A stretch of DNA of 64,000 nt from SMYC01 sp965197495 (GTDB lineage Bacteria > Acidobacteriota > Vicinamibacteria > Marinacidobacterales > SMYC01), in the NCBI GenBank assembly GCA_965197495.1, contig OZ240210.1, forward strand, positions 248,001-312,000. The letters run 5' to 3'. Below are positions 9,600 through 18,556 of this stretch, piece after piece. The notes under the pieces were generated by a model. That model was given only the letters and a program-made list of their open reading frames with translations, made no database searches and was not told where the DNA came from. Positions within the stretch are counted from its first letter, which is position 1; every line of letters begins with the position of its first letter. Both the position numbers and the translations under genes were made by a program.

Positions 9600-11808
9600 T
9601 CTGAAGTTCCTTGGTCGAATGAACCCACTGACAGTGTGAATCCCCAATGATTACGCGTCTTTAGGGACGCCGAGAGGCTAATTTTGGGTTGCAATATGTA
9701 GGCATGTCTAAAGTCTTTTATAGTTTGATACACATTGACACATAGGATACTATGGTGGGCATGCATATCCACATCATCCCCAATCGCAACTCTACCCCCG
9801 CGGTCCTGCTGCGTGAGCCGTATCGGGTGGGCGGAAACGTCCGCAAGCGCACGCTCGCTAACTTGTCCAAATTGCCCATGGACGCAGTCGACGCCATCCG
9901 ACGCATTCTCAAAGGGGAAAAGCTCGTCTCGGTTGAAGTCGCCTTCAAAATCGTCGAGAACGGCTCCCGGCACCATGGCCACGTCGACGCGGTGCTCAGC
10001 GCCATGAGACAGCTCGGTTTCGAAAAGCTCGTTGGTTCTCGACACTCACCAGAGCGGGATTTGGTCGTGGCCATGGTAGTCGCCCGGATCCTCGAACCGC
10101 AGTCGAAGCTGGCGACTAGCCAGTGGTGGCACACAACCACACTGCCCGAAATCCTGGGGGTGAGCGATGCCCGCGAAGACGATCTCTATGCCGCCATGGA
10201 CTGGGTTCTCAAACGCCAGGAGGTCATCGAAAAAAAACTCGCGGCGCGCCATCTCCAAAACGATGGCCTGGCGCTCTATGACCTAACCTCAAGCTACTTC
10301 GAGGGTGTGAGTTGTCCGATCGCCCGCCTCGGATACGACCGTGACGGCAAGAAAGGCAAGCTGCAGATCAACTACGGTCTGCTGACCAACGAACGCGGCA
10401 TCCCCGTGTCGGTATCGGTCTTTGAGGGCAACACGGGCGATCCCAAAACGCTGTTGCCTCAGGTAGAAAAGATGCAAGAGCGCTTCGGCATCGAGCAGTT
10501 TGTGATGGTGGGCGACCGCGGAATGATCACCCAGACCCAGATCGACGAGTTGCGGGAGATGGACGGTGTCGACTGGATTACCGCTCTGCGTCCCGAACCG
10601 ATTCGCAAGCTCATCAACGATGGGGTGCTCCAGATGGGGCTATTCGACGAGCGGAATCTGTTTGAGGTGACGTACCCGGATTTCCCCAACGAGAGGCTGG
10701 TCGCTTGCCACAATCCGGAGCTGGCCGAGAGGCGGCGTCACAAGCGCCGTGCTCTGCTCGAAGCGACCTGCAAGGAGCTGGAGAAAGTTTGTCGGATGGT
10801 CGAGCGGCGCCGTTTGCAGGGCAAGGAGGACATCCGTGCTGCAGTGAAAAAGCTCCTCAACAAGTACAAGGTCGGCAGGTACTACAGGCTCGACATCCGT
10901 GACGACGGTTTCGACTTCGAGCTAGACGAGACAACGATGGATGCCGACGCCTCGCGCCTCGCCAACGGCAACTCTGAGCTCGCCAACAAACGGCTCCAGC
11001 GGTGGAAGCGACACATGGGGACGATCGCTAAGCAGTTCGGAGGGATTCGCCAACGGATCGGGCGGGGTCAGCTGCATGGTAAAGATAAAATCGGTGTGCG
11101 GGTAGGCAGAGTTCTCAACAAGTACAAAGTCGGCAAGCACTTCAAGCTGGACATTCGCGACGACAGCTTTAGCTTCGAAATCGACGACACAAAGGTCACT
11201 GCGGAAGCTGCCCTTGACGGCATCTACGTGATCCGCACCAGTCTTGCTGAGCAGCGGATGAAAACCGACGACACAGTGCGCAGCTACAAGTTGCTGACCC
11301 AGGTCGAGAGGGCGTTTCGTTCCTTCAAGAGCATGGACCTAAAGGTGCGGCCGATTCGTCACCGGCGCGAAAACCGAGTCCGGGCGCACGTCTTCTTGTG
11401 CATGCTGGCCTACTACGTCCTGTGGCACATGATGGAGGCTTGGCGGCCGCTGCTATTCTCTGACGAGGACCAGCAGGCGAAGGCCAGCGTGACCCGGTTG
11501 CTCCGGCGAAGCGCTCCGAGGCCGCCCTGCGCAAGATACAAACCAAGAAGCTTGACGATGGGAGTCGAGCTTCCAGCTTCCGCACGCTGCTGCGCCTTCT
11601 CAGCAACATCGCCCGAAACAAATGTCGGCGACCGGAAGCCGGACCCGACGAGCCCACCTTCGATGTCACGACAACTCCGGACTCGAAACAGTAGAGAGCC
11701 TACGACCTGCTCAAAGGTATCACCGTGTAGACAGAAGCCAGCACCATTGATTCCAACTATCTCATTGGATCAACACCGGATCTTGGCTTTTTCAGCCAGG
11801 AACTTCAG
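9600..11808 (+). mobile_element. IS1634-family element nested in ISL3
   Basis: The left end CTGAAGTTCCTTGG (9601) and the right end CCAGGAACTTCAG (to 11808) form imperfect terminal inverted repeats. TTTAG occurs immediately outside both ends (9595-9599 and 11809-11813), a 5-bp target duplication as expected for IS1634. The host sequence across the duplication is continuous ISL3 transposase. Confidence 0.85.
9752..11730 (+). pseudogene. IS1634-family transposase with internal duplication and frameshift
   Basis: This is a DDE transposase of the IS1634 group: LYDLTSSYFEG carries the first Asp, VGDRGMI the second, and QVERAFRSFKSMDLK the Glu region. Residues about 345-395 and 425-470 are two divergent versions of the same segment (KLLNKYKVGRYYRLDIRDD and RVLNKYKVGKHFKLDIRDD). 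The relative at 59859 has this segment once. After about 11500 the correct reading continues in another frame (LDDGSRASSFRTLLRLLSNI) and ends with an in-frame TAG followed by RAYDLLKGITV. One frameshift plus one stop therefore inactivate it. Confidence 0.82.
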
Positions 11809-13319
11809 TTTAGGTAGACGAGACTGATGAGAGCTTCGGCAGAGTGGAGTCCAAAGCTGCGGTGGCTCAGCAGCCGGATTTTGTTGTTCATTCCTTCGAG
11901 TCGGCCGTTGCTGAGTCTCCACGTGACCCACGCGATGACGCCATCGAAGTGGCTGCGGATCATCTTCGCCGCGCGTTTGACGGGCTCTATCCTCGAGCTC
12001 ATAGCGCGCCGCAGCCATCCTCGGAGAAACTTCTTGGCCCATGTCTCGGTTTTGTAGGTGTAGAGGTCCATGAAGTCGTCGCGCAGAAGCATGGCGCGGT
12101 AGAGGCGACGATTAGCTCGCACCTGCTCGCGGAGCACCCGTTTGTCTTTCGCGCTGCGGTTGTGTTTGGCCTTGAGAAGGGGAAACTTGGTGTTCTTGAG
12201 GTTGCGTCGGGCAGTCCCTTTGAGCTCGCGCACCAGCTCGCGCCGGGTCTTATCCACGGCCTCGTTCAGATGCTTGACGATGTGGAAGCGGTCAAAGATC
12301 ACCCGTGCCTGAGGAGCCTTTTTGCCGACGACAGTTATGTACGGCTCCCACATGTCCATGCTGACCGCTTCGAGCTCCGCGGCTCTTTGTGGTCCGAGCT
12401 TGCGGAAAAACCGCAGCAGCGTCTTGGCCTTGCGCTCCTTTCCCGCCCAGACGACCCGGCCGCTGAGATGGTCTATTACCACTGTCAAGTACTTGTGGCG
12501 TTTGCGGTAGCTGATCTCGTCCATCCCAATCACCCGCAATCCATCGAGCTCGCGCCGCTCATCCCGTTGCTCGGCAACCGCCCGCTGGATGATCCGTCGC
12601 ACCGAACGCCACGTCACTCGGAAATAGTTCGCTACGGCGCTGACGTCCGTCCTCTGTGCCAGCCACGCTACCTCTTGTTCGAAGCTCTTGGTAAAGCGGC
12701 TCCCCTTGTCGGCCCAAGGCACCTTTTCTTTGACCACGCCACAACGCCGACAAACCACTCGCCGGATCGAGTAGCGAAGATAGCTCCGGACACCGAACAG
12801 GTCCAAGTGCCGCCAGTAACGATTGTAGCGATCTTTGTTCTTGCGGACCTTTCGACCGCAAACCCCGCACAGAGGCTTCCTCCTCCGTGGTACGACATCC
12901 ACCACCACTCTGGCTTTGTCCGCCTGGAAGTGGAAATTTCGGACCCACAGGCCTTGCAATCCGATGAGCTTGTTGACTAACGTGGTAACGCGCATCGCGA
13001 GAACGCTCCTTTTTCTTGCCGAAAAAGGATTCTAGCGTTCTCGCCGATGCGCATCTAAACATGGCTTACCCTCTCAACCCACAGGCCTCACCAAATGCCA
13101 CTGCCCCGCAGCGCGAAACGAGGCTGTGGGAAACGCCCCCACGGTCCGGATCGTTCAAGGCCTTGCTCACGACTGAGCTCTCTTCGAAGCCTGGAAGGGC
13201 GTTTTCCATAGCCTCCACTGATCGATGCCTCCCCTTCCTTATTCCAAATGAATGAATCCTTCTTGTATATATCAGGAGGGGCCTGTGGGCGCTTGTGGGA
13301 AACGCGAAGCGTTTTCCAA

Positions 13320-13415
13320 GCGATTGTGGAAAACGCCGCTGCTACGTTTGTACCTGCTCACAACCCATCCCTAACGCCTCTCTCTCCAGGAGTTTCCGGT
13401 GTTTTCCACAATCGC
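13320..13415. repeat. Long inverted repeat GCGATTGTGGAAAACGCC
   Basis: GCGATTGTGGAAAACGCC (13320-13337) is repeated inverted at 13398-13415 with one mismatch and a 60-nt spacer. Related motifs of the type TGTGGGAAACGC occur at about 13126, 13294 and, inverted, at 13201 and 13310, and again in the ISL3 flank near 392 and 468. The rest of 12996-13482 contains no gene I can support. Confidence 0.5.
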
Positions 13416-13485
13416 GGCAGCGTCCATAGGCCATACCCTCGCGCCCAAATCAGATCCCCAGAAACGACAGGAGAACCACAAAATG
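13410..13485. repeat. 76-bp direct repeat, copy 1 (5' region of DUF2911 gene)
   Basis: This segment, including the ribosome-binding AGGAGAACC and start codon, recurs at 15008-15083 in the same orientation with about 10 differences. Each copy ends in an ATG with identical upstream spacing, so a promoter-proximal leader has been duplicated. Confidence 0.75.
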
Positions 13486-14056
13486 ATGAAAAGACTCGCG
13501 GTCTTTGCTGCGCTCGTCGGTCTCGCTGCGATTAGCTTCGCACAGGATCGCCAGCCTCGTGGTGAAGTTGATGCCACTGTCAACGGATCGAAAGTGACGA
13601 TCGAATATGGCCGTCCCGCTTTGAAGGGTCGCAGTCTCGACGAGCTCATGAGGGACCTACCCGAGGATCGCATCTGGCGCGCGGGCGAGAACCAAGGTCA
13701 CGACCCTCGAGACCAAAGCAGCTCTCAAGATCGGCGGCACGTCGATTCCCGCGGGAAAGTACAGCCTCTATGTGTATGCGCCCGCCGAAGGCAACTGGGC
13801 GCTCTGCGTCAACAAGAACCTCGGCATCCCGCTGGTCGAGATCTGGGCCGAAGCTCCGCCGGAAATGGCGAAAGAGCCCTGGCCCGAGCTGCGCGGCTAC
13901 AAAGCGCACATCGCGGGCGAAGAAATCGCGCGGATTCCCATGATGAAAAAATCCGGGGAGTCCACCGATGTCTTCACCATCGATTTGACCTCGAGTGAGC
14001 TCACTATGTCCTGGGGCGACGTGTCCTGGACGGCGAGCATCGAAAGCAGTACTTAG
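13483..14056 (+). pseudogene. DUF2911 secreted protein with single-base frameshift
   Basis: The N-terminus is a Sec signal (MMKRLAVFAALVGLAAISFA). Then comes the DUF2911 core VTIEYGRPALKGRSLDELM and RIWRAGENQ. At 13696-13697 one extra G shifts the frame. The correct continuation VTTLETKAALKIGGTSIPAGKYSLYVYAP, a GIPLVEIW block and EPWPELRGY run in the next frame to TAG 14056. It is either a recent null allele or a base-calling error in the GG run. The frame-corrected protein of about 190 aa would be complete. The family is periplasmic, of unknown function. Confidence 0.8.
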
Positions 14057-14152
14057 ACTAAACATACACTTCTGGTGGAGTTTTCGGGCCCCGCTTTTTT
14101 TGTGCCTACAACCTGTTGTGGTCTTCCGGCGAGCGTATAGCTTATTTTGCGG

Positions 14153-14210
14153 TTGATCTTTACTTGACTTATACTATGATAGATTTACTCGACTTACACC
14201 AAAAGTCGAG
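14153..14210 (+). promoter_or_regulatory. Candidate promoter and operator upstream of small ORF
   Basis: TTGATC (14153-14158) and TATGAT (14175-14180) are spaced by 16 bp in an unusually AT-rich patch. They are followed at once by the inverted repeat CTCGACTT (14188-14195) and AAGTCGAG (14203-14210), with a 7-nt loop at the expected start site. The position fits a repressor operator or a 5' stem-loop for the ORF at 14243. Confidence 0.4.
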
Positions 14211-14242
14211 GCTACTAAGCTGCAAATGATGAGGTCGAGAAC

Positions 14243-14419
14243 ATGTTGAGCCCGCTATTTTGGATTAGCTTTGTCGTCGTCGCGTTGGGAATCAAATGGG
14301 TCGCGGACGGACTGTTGAGCCTCGCGTCGCTCGAGCTACAGAAGGTGCGTCCCGTCGGGGAACCGGTTCGCCCCGCGAGGCAACACGTGCCAAATTACGA
14401 GAACAAAAAGGCTGCCTAG
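14243..14419 (+). CDS. 58-aa single-helix membrane protein
   Basis: ATG 14243 opens a 58-codon frame, MLSPLFWISFVVVALGIKWV, that starts with a hydrophobic helix. A Pro/Arg-rich soluble tail follows, ending in NYENKKAA. A GAGG lies about ten bases before it, and the promoter-like element upstream supports expression. No family is recognised. It is too short to be certain. Confidence 0.45.
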   Translation: MLSPLFWISFVVVALGIKWVADGLLSLASLELQKVRPVGEPVRPARQHVPNYENKKAA

Positions 14420-14447
14420 CAGGCTGCTGCAAAGTACATCTGCAGTA

Positions 14448-15009
14448 CTAATGCTCGGTCTTTGCCGATTTGAGCGCCACCGGAGAATCCATGAGCTCGT
14501 CGAGCGGCTCCGCAGTCGGGGGGATCTTCTTTAAAGGATTCTGGCGTAACGACTTGAGCCACTGTCGGATTAGTGGCTCTTCTGGTGGCTGTTGCATGTC
14601 CGTGGCGGGTTTCTGAGACACCTCGAGCTGGTCCAGCCTCTTCACGATAGAGTCGAGTTGCCCCGCCATCCGGAGCAGTAGGTTCCCTTCGAAGCCGAGC
14701 GCGCCCGTTTGCTGGTCTCTATCGCCCAGCGGCTTGAGGTTCAGGTCCGCGACCGCTTGATCGACATGCTCGGCTTTGAGGACTTGCTGCTCCTCGACGT
14801 AGCCGATGAGAAGGGTGCGCTCGCACACGATATTGACGAGGCGCGGGATGCCAATCGTCGACTGGTGCACACGTTCGACGGCATCTCCGGCGAACATGTT
14901 CGGATTGGGGGCTGCGACGATGTCGAGGCGGTGCCGAATATAGGCTTCGGTATTGGGGAGATCCATGGGCTCGACCCAGCACCGAACGACGGCACGCTGG
15001 CTGAGAGAA
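14448..15009 (-). pseudogene. ExeA/GspA-like AAA ATPase, C-terminal remnant
   Basis: About 187 codons remain. LSQRAVVRCWVEPMDLPNTEAYIRHRL, the VHQSTIGIPRLVNIVCERTLLIGYV sensor-2 region and the following helix match the C-terminal half of ExeA-type secretion ATPases. Walker A and B are missing. Similarity begins exactly where the 76-bp repeat (15008-15083) starts, so recombination at that repeat probably deleted the N-terminal half. The downstream tail (LDSIVKRLDQLEVSQK) looks like a normal linker. Confidence 0.7.
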
Positions 15010-15083
15010 TCGTGGCAGCGTCCATAGGCCATGCCCTCCAACACAAATCAGATCCCCCGAAACGACAGGAGAACCGAAAAATG
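15008..15083. repeat. 76-bp direct repeat, copy 2
   Basis: Same sequence as 13410-13485, including GGCAGCGTCCATAGGCCAT and GAAACGACAGGAGAACC. It now fronts a chain of tiny ORFs before the ECF sigma gene and borders the ExeA remnant. Confidence 0.75.
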
Positions 15084-15196
15084 AAACAGGCATATTATGA
15101 GTTTGGAGGGGGCGAAATCATACCATGAAAACGGATCCGTCAAAATGCAAGCCGCACCGGAACTTTCTGTGTTCTTGCGCGTTGGTCCTCTTGTAA
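15081..15196 (+). promoter_or_regulatory. Two overlapping leader ORFs coupled to the sigma gene
   Basis: ATG 15081, behind AGGAG, encodes MKQAYYEFGGGEIIP and ends TGA 15126-15128, overlapping ATG 15125 (ATGA). That second ORF, MKTDPSKCKPHRNFLCSCAL plus VLL, ends TAA 15194-15196, overlapping the sigma ATG 15196 (TAATG). It has its own GGAGGGGG upstream. Serial one- and four-base overlaps suggest translational coupling of sigma synthesis to leader translation. Confidence 0.45.
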
Positions 15197-15762
15197 TGAC
15201 GGATGGTGACGCGGAGCTGATGAGCCGGGTGCAGACCGGCGATCGCGGGGCGTTCGCCGTTCTTGTGGATCGGCATAAGCATAGACTAGTCAACTACTTA
15301 ACAAGTCTAACGCGAGACCGTGATCGGGCGGAAGAGCTTGCTCAGGACACTTTCATCCGCTTGTTCGAGTCGGCGGATCGCTACGAAGAGCGCGGGCAGC
15401 TGGTCCCCTTCCTTTTCCGCATCGCGACGAACTTGCTGCGGTCCGAAGACCGCAAAAAACGCCGCCGGGAAGTCCTTTTACACATGTTTTCCGGCAACGG
15501 CCACCATCGCAGTGAAAGCGGGACGAGCCCCCAGGAGGAGCTTCTCCGTAAGGAAGTGGGCCTGCGCGTCACCGAAGCCCTCGCCGGCGTGCCGCTGCGG
15601 TACCGCTCCCCGCTGGTCTTGCGAGAGATGGAGGGTTGGTCCTACCGGGACATCGCGAGCGCTTTGAACTGTCGCGAGGGGACGGTCAAATCCAGGATAC
15701 ATCGAGGCCGCGAGGAGCTCCGCCGTCTTTTGGAGCCTTATTGGAACGGAGGTCGAGGATGA
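15196..15762 (+). CDS. ECF-type RNA polymerase sigma factor
   Basis: This 188-aa sigma-70 group 4 factor has region 2 (MSRVQTGDRGAFAVLVDRHK to AEELAQDTFIRLFE, including FLFRIATNLLRSEDRKK) and region 4 (VTEALAGVPLRYRSPLVLREMEGWSYRDIASAL and CREGTVKSRIHRGREELRRLL). ATG 15196 is chosen because the upstream leader ORF ends on it and region 2 begins a few residues later; in-frame ATGs at 15145 and 15097 exist. Its stop overlaps the next gene as ATGA, so a sigma/anti-sigma pair is likely. Confidence 0.9.
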   Translation: MTDGDAELMSRVQTGDRGAFAVLVDRHKHRLVNYLTSLTRDRDRAEELAQDTFIRLFESADRYEERGQLVPFLFRIATNLLRSEDRKKRRREVLLHMFSGNGHHRSESGTSPQEELLRKEVGLRVTEALAGVPLRYRSPLVLREMEGWSYRDIASALNCREGTVKSRIHRGREELRRLLEPYWNGGRG

Positions 15763-16202
15763 CCGCGCTGCACCCGCTACATGACGAGGAACTGGGTCGC
15801 CTTCTCAAGGATATGTCGCGACAGGACGCGTCCTCGGATTTCACGGACAAAGTTTTGGAAAGGCTCGCCTCCGCGCCTCCGCGCCGCACGGCGTGGGGGC
15901 CGCGGACGGCCTGGGCGGTGGCGGCCGCGGTCGCGGTCGGCATCTGGTTCGGGCAGATGGTGCGTAGCGAGCGTCGCGAGCAAGTGCGCGCGGCGGAGAA
16001 CCTCGAACAGATGCAAAACGAGTATCGCGAGCTCCGTAGCGAGCTCGACCGATTGCGCCGTTTGACTTCGGATGTCGAGCCGGTTCTCGAGCTCGGCGGC
16101 ACGGAGCGGATGGATTTCATTTTTGACTTGAGAGTGCTTGCGGACGAGCAAAGCGAGCGAAGCGAGCGCCGGGCGGAGCCGGTCTCGCACTCGCCGCGCT
16201 AA
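15759..16202 (+). CDS. Membrane-anchored putative anti-sigma factor
   Basis: The 147-aa protein has a cytoplasmic N-terminus of about 50 residues (HDEELGRLLKDMSRQDASSDFTDKVLERL). A single transmembrane helix (TAWAVAAAVAVGIWFGQMV) follows, then a periplasmic coiled coil (ENLEQMQNEYRELRSELDRLRRL). No zinc HxxxCxxC motif is visible, so it is not a classic ZAS anti-sigma. Assignment rests on topology and the four-base overlap with the sigma gene. GGAGG stands seven bases upstream. Confidence 0.65.
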   Translation: MTALHPLHDEELGRLLKDMSRQDASSDFTDKVLERLASAPPRRTAWGPRTAWAVAAAVAVGIWFGQMVRSERREQVRAAENLEQMQNEYRELRSELDRLRRLTSDVEPVLELGGTERMDFIFDLRVLADEQSERSERRAEPVSHSPR

Positions 16203-16216
16203 AGGAGACAAACCAC

Positions 16217-16930
16217 ATGCAACGAGTCCGATATGGGGCAATTCTTTTGACGTTCGTTCTAGGTACGGGCGCGGGTGTCGCGCAAGAGCTGGAGGACGAG
16301 CACGACGGAGCGAATTACACGTTTGCGTGGCACGACGCGGGTCGAGGCTTCATCGGTGTTCAAGTCACCCCGATGACGCCCGAGCTGCGCGCCCATTTCG
16401 GCGCGCCCGAGGACGTGGGTGTTCTCGTGTCGCGTGTCGAGGAGGGCGGTCCCGCCGAAGCTGCCGGCATCCAGGTCGGCGATATCCTCTCTGCTGTCGA
16501 CGGTGAGGCGATCGAGAGCGGACGGCAGCTGTCGCGACGCATCCGGAAGAAGGACGAAGGCGATGCGGTCACCATCGAGCTCTATCGTAATGGTGGTCTC
16601 GAGAGCTATTCGGTCACCATCGCGAAGCGCGAGCGGCGAGTGCTCGACCTCGCGGAAGGCTTTCGCTTTTTCGGGGACAGGGACGAGGATGCCGATCACG
16701 ACGTCTTCATTTCCACGCCCGGGCTTCACCTCGATGGCGAGTCTTTCGAAGCGTTTCGAGAAGCGATGAAAGGGCTCGAGGATCGCTTTGAAAGCGAGGA
16801 GTGGCAGGAGCGTTTGAAACGGTTTCGTGCCCTCGATTTCGGAGCGATTCAAGAGCGTATGGAGGAAGTCGAGGAGAGGCTCGAAGAGCTCGAGCAAGAG
16901 CTTGCGGAGGCAGGGAAGAAGAAATTCTGA
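16217..16930 (+). CDS. Secreted PDZ-domain protein with coiled-coil tail
   Basis: AGGAG nine bases upstream supports ATG 16217. A Sec signal (about residues 1-22) precedes a PDZ domain at about 45-125 (RGFIGVQVTP, VSRVEEGGPAEAAGIQVGD and the following ILSAVDG). The C-terminal 60 residues form an acidic coiled coil (RMEEVEERLEELEQELAEA). No protease triad is present, so it is not DegP/HtrA. Third in the operon, it is likely a periplasmic sensor or scaffold for the sigma/anti-sigma pair. Confidence 0.8.
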   Translation: MQRVRYGAILLTFVLGTGAGVAQELEDEHDGANYTFAWHDAGRGFIGVQVTPMTPELRAHFGAPEDVGVLVSRVEEGGPAEAAGIQVGDILSAVDGEAIESGRQLSRRIRKKDEGDAVTIELYRNGGLESYSVTIAKRERRVLDLAEGFRFFGDRDEDADHDVFISTPGLHLDGESFEAFREAMKGLEDRFESEEWQERLKRFRALDFGAIQERMEEVEERLEELEQELAEAGKKKF

Positions 16931-16940
16931 TCCGGGGCCG

Positions 16941-18426
16941 TCAGGCGGTTGTAGACGGCCGCCGCTTTTGGAATGCTTCGACTTTGCTCTTCACCGTGCG
17001 GCGGTCTAGACCGAGCTTTCTCGCTGTTTCGACGTAGCTTCCGGTGCGCGCGTAGACGACGGCGCAATATTGCGACAAGAGCTCCTCTGCCGAGAGCTCC
17101 GCTTGATCCAGGTCGACCACGCTGCCTGTCTCGCCCCCGATTGCGGCCGGCCGATATGCGTTGCGGATAACGATGTTGCGCACGCATTGCTCGAGCTCGC
17201 GCACGTTTCCAGGCCAGGCATAGTCGCGCTCGAGGTGGCTCTCTATCCACTCGAGCACTTCCTTTGTAACGGTCTCGGACTCCTCCTTGCCGACGACACG
17301 GCGCGCGATGAACCGTACGAGATCGTGCAAGTCGTCCGGCGTGTCGCGAAGCTGCTCCCGGAGCGAGGGGGTCGTGATCAAATCGGAGCAGAGACGGTAG
17401 TACAAGTCCTCGCGAAAACGTCCCGATTGCATCTCCGTCGGTAGATCTCGATTCGTCGCAGCCACGATCTTCCCCACGAAGGTCTGTGTCTTCGTCTCGC
17501 CAATGGGCTGGAACTCGCGCGTTTGAAGCACGCGCAAGAGCTTCACTTGGATGGTGGGGTCGACCTCGCCGATCTCGTCGAGGAAGACCGTGCCGAGCGC
17601 GGGACATAACGCGAGCCATCCCTTGCGATCGGTCAGCGCCCCGGTGAAAGCGCCGCGTCGATGGCCGAATAGCTCCGACTCGATAATCGTGGGAGCGAGC
17701 GCCGAGAGATTGAGCGCAAAAAAACGTCCCCCGCGTCGAGCACGAATCGCTTCTGTCGAGGCTCGAACGGGATGTAGCGTGAGAGACCGATGGCCTGGGC
17801 GACGATCTCTTTGCCGGTGCCTGAGGGACCGGTGATGAGCGTTGCGACGTCGCCCATCTTGTCGAAGAGCGCGCGCCGGTAGCGCCTGAGATCGTGCGTG
17901 AGATCGATTGCCAAATGGCTCCCCGCAGGCGCGCCGCGGGCAGCGATTTTCCGACAACGAAATCGAAGATGTAATACGAGGCGCGGCGGACCTGGAAGAG
18001 AAACGCGAACCAGTGGGGAAGCACGCGCTCTGGAACGCTCGGCAGATAGTCACGCGCAGCCTTCACGAAATCGCCGTAGAACGCGACGTCGGACTTCGCC
18101 ATGGCCCGCTCGAAGGCTTCCTCGAAGCGGCCGTAGAGAAGGTAGAAGGCGACCTCTTCGATGAGCCGATGTTCCTCTTCCGTCGGCTTTTGGCCTTCGC
18201 TGAGGCGCTTTTTGAGCGACCTCGCCAAGGGCTCCGCGCGCGTGGCGGTCTTGACGACGTTCGGGTTCTCGCGATCGAGGTGCTTGCTCCAGACCGGGCT
18301 CACGTCTTCGAACGCATTCCCGAGCGCGGCGCGCTCATGCTCTTTACGTTCCGGAAGAAACGGGTTGCAGCGCGCGAGCGCGGAGAGCCTCTCGACCATG
18401 ACGCGCTCTTCCGCCGTCATCAGCAT
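16941..18426 (-). pseudogene. Sigma-54-dependent activator with two frameshifts
   Basis: Three overlapping frames read one protein. The N-terminal 160 or so residues are a novel helical domain (from 18426). A frameshift near 17915-17925 leads into DKMGDVATLITGPSGTGKE (Walker A). Another near 17735, in a run of G and T, leads into LNLSALAPTIIESELFGH, the sigma-54-contacting GAFTGAL, DEIGEVDP (Walker B), the sensor NRDL and YAWPGNVRELEQC. The C-terminal Fis-type helix-turn-helix is intact (YVETARKLGLDRRTVKSKV). Both shifts are at homopolymers, so sequencing error cannot be excluded. It is convergent with the PDZ gene. Confidence 0.85.
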
Positions 18427-18556
18427 TGTTCACGCATTGTACAGGATTGGTCCGCGATTGAACTTCAGCGCGCCGGCGCGTCGAGCGCTCTTCTTTTGGA
18501 TACAGATGTTTGGCGAGATCTGGCCGTTGGCACGAGGGATGCTCTAGGAGAAAGGC

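Larger units (their letters stand above)
9561..12995 (-). pseudogene. ISL3-family transposase interrupted near its 3' end by IS1634 element
   Basis: The main part (12995 to 11809) encodes an ISL3 transposase: an N-terminal zinc-binding domain with paired Cys, a helix-turn-helix, and a DDE core (VIGMDEISYRK, VSMDMWEPY, and the distant Glu in SNGRLEGMNNKIR). At codon 398 the gene is entered by the IS1634-type element at 9600-11808. Joining across one copy of the 5-bp duplication (TTTAG on the + strand) restores the frame through 9594-9561, adding a VYLNCGGLTLERIH tail and a TGA. The uninterrupted protein would be 406 aa, normal for ISL3. As it stands the ORF ends prematurely inside the inverted repeat of the guest, losing only about 11 residues, so residual activity is possible. 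Confidence 0.85.

Noticed and set aside
11844..12980. A 378-aa plus-strand ORF opposite the ISL3 transposase
   Set aside because: It is complementary to a recognisable DDE transposase and has no independent start signal or family pattern.
13248..13535. A 95-aa ORF spanning the palindrome before the DUF2911 gene
   Set aside because: It runs through inverted repeats and the duplicated leader and overlaps the real start at 13483 out of frame.
16849..18426. A 525-aa ORF as an intact novel protein
   Set aside because: Its second half is out of frame with the AAA+ motifs of a sigma-54 activator seen in the other frames; it is a frameshift product.
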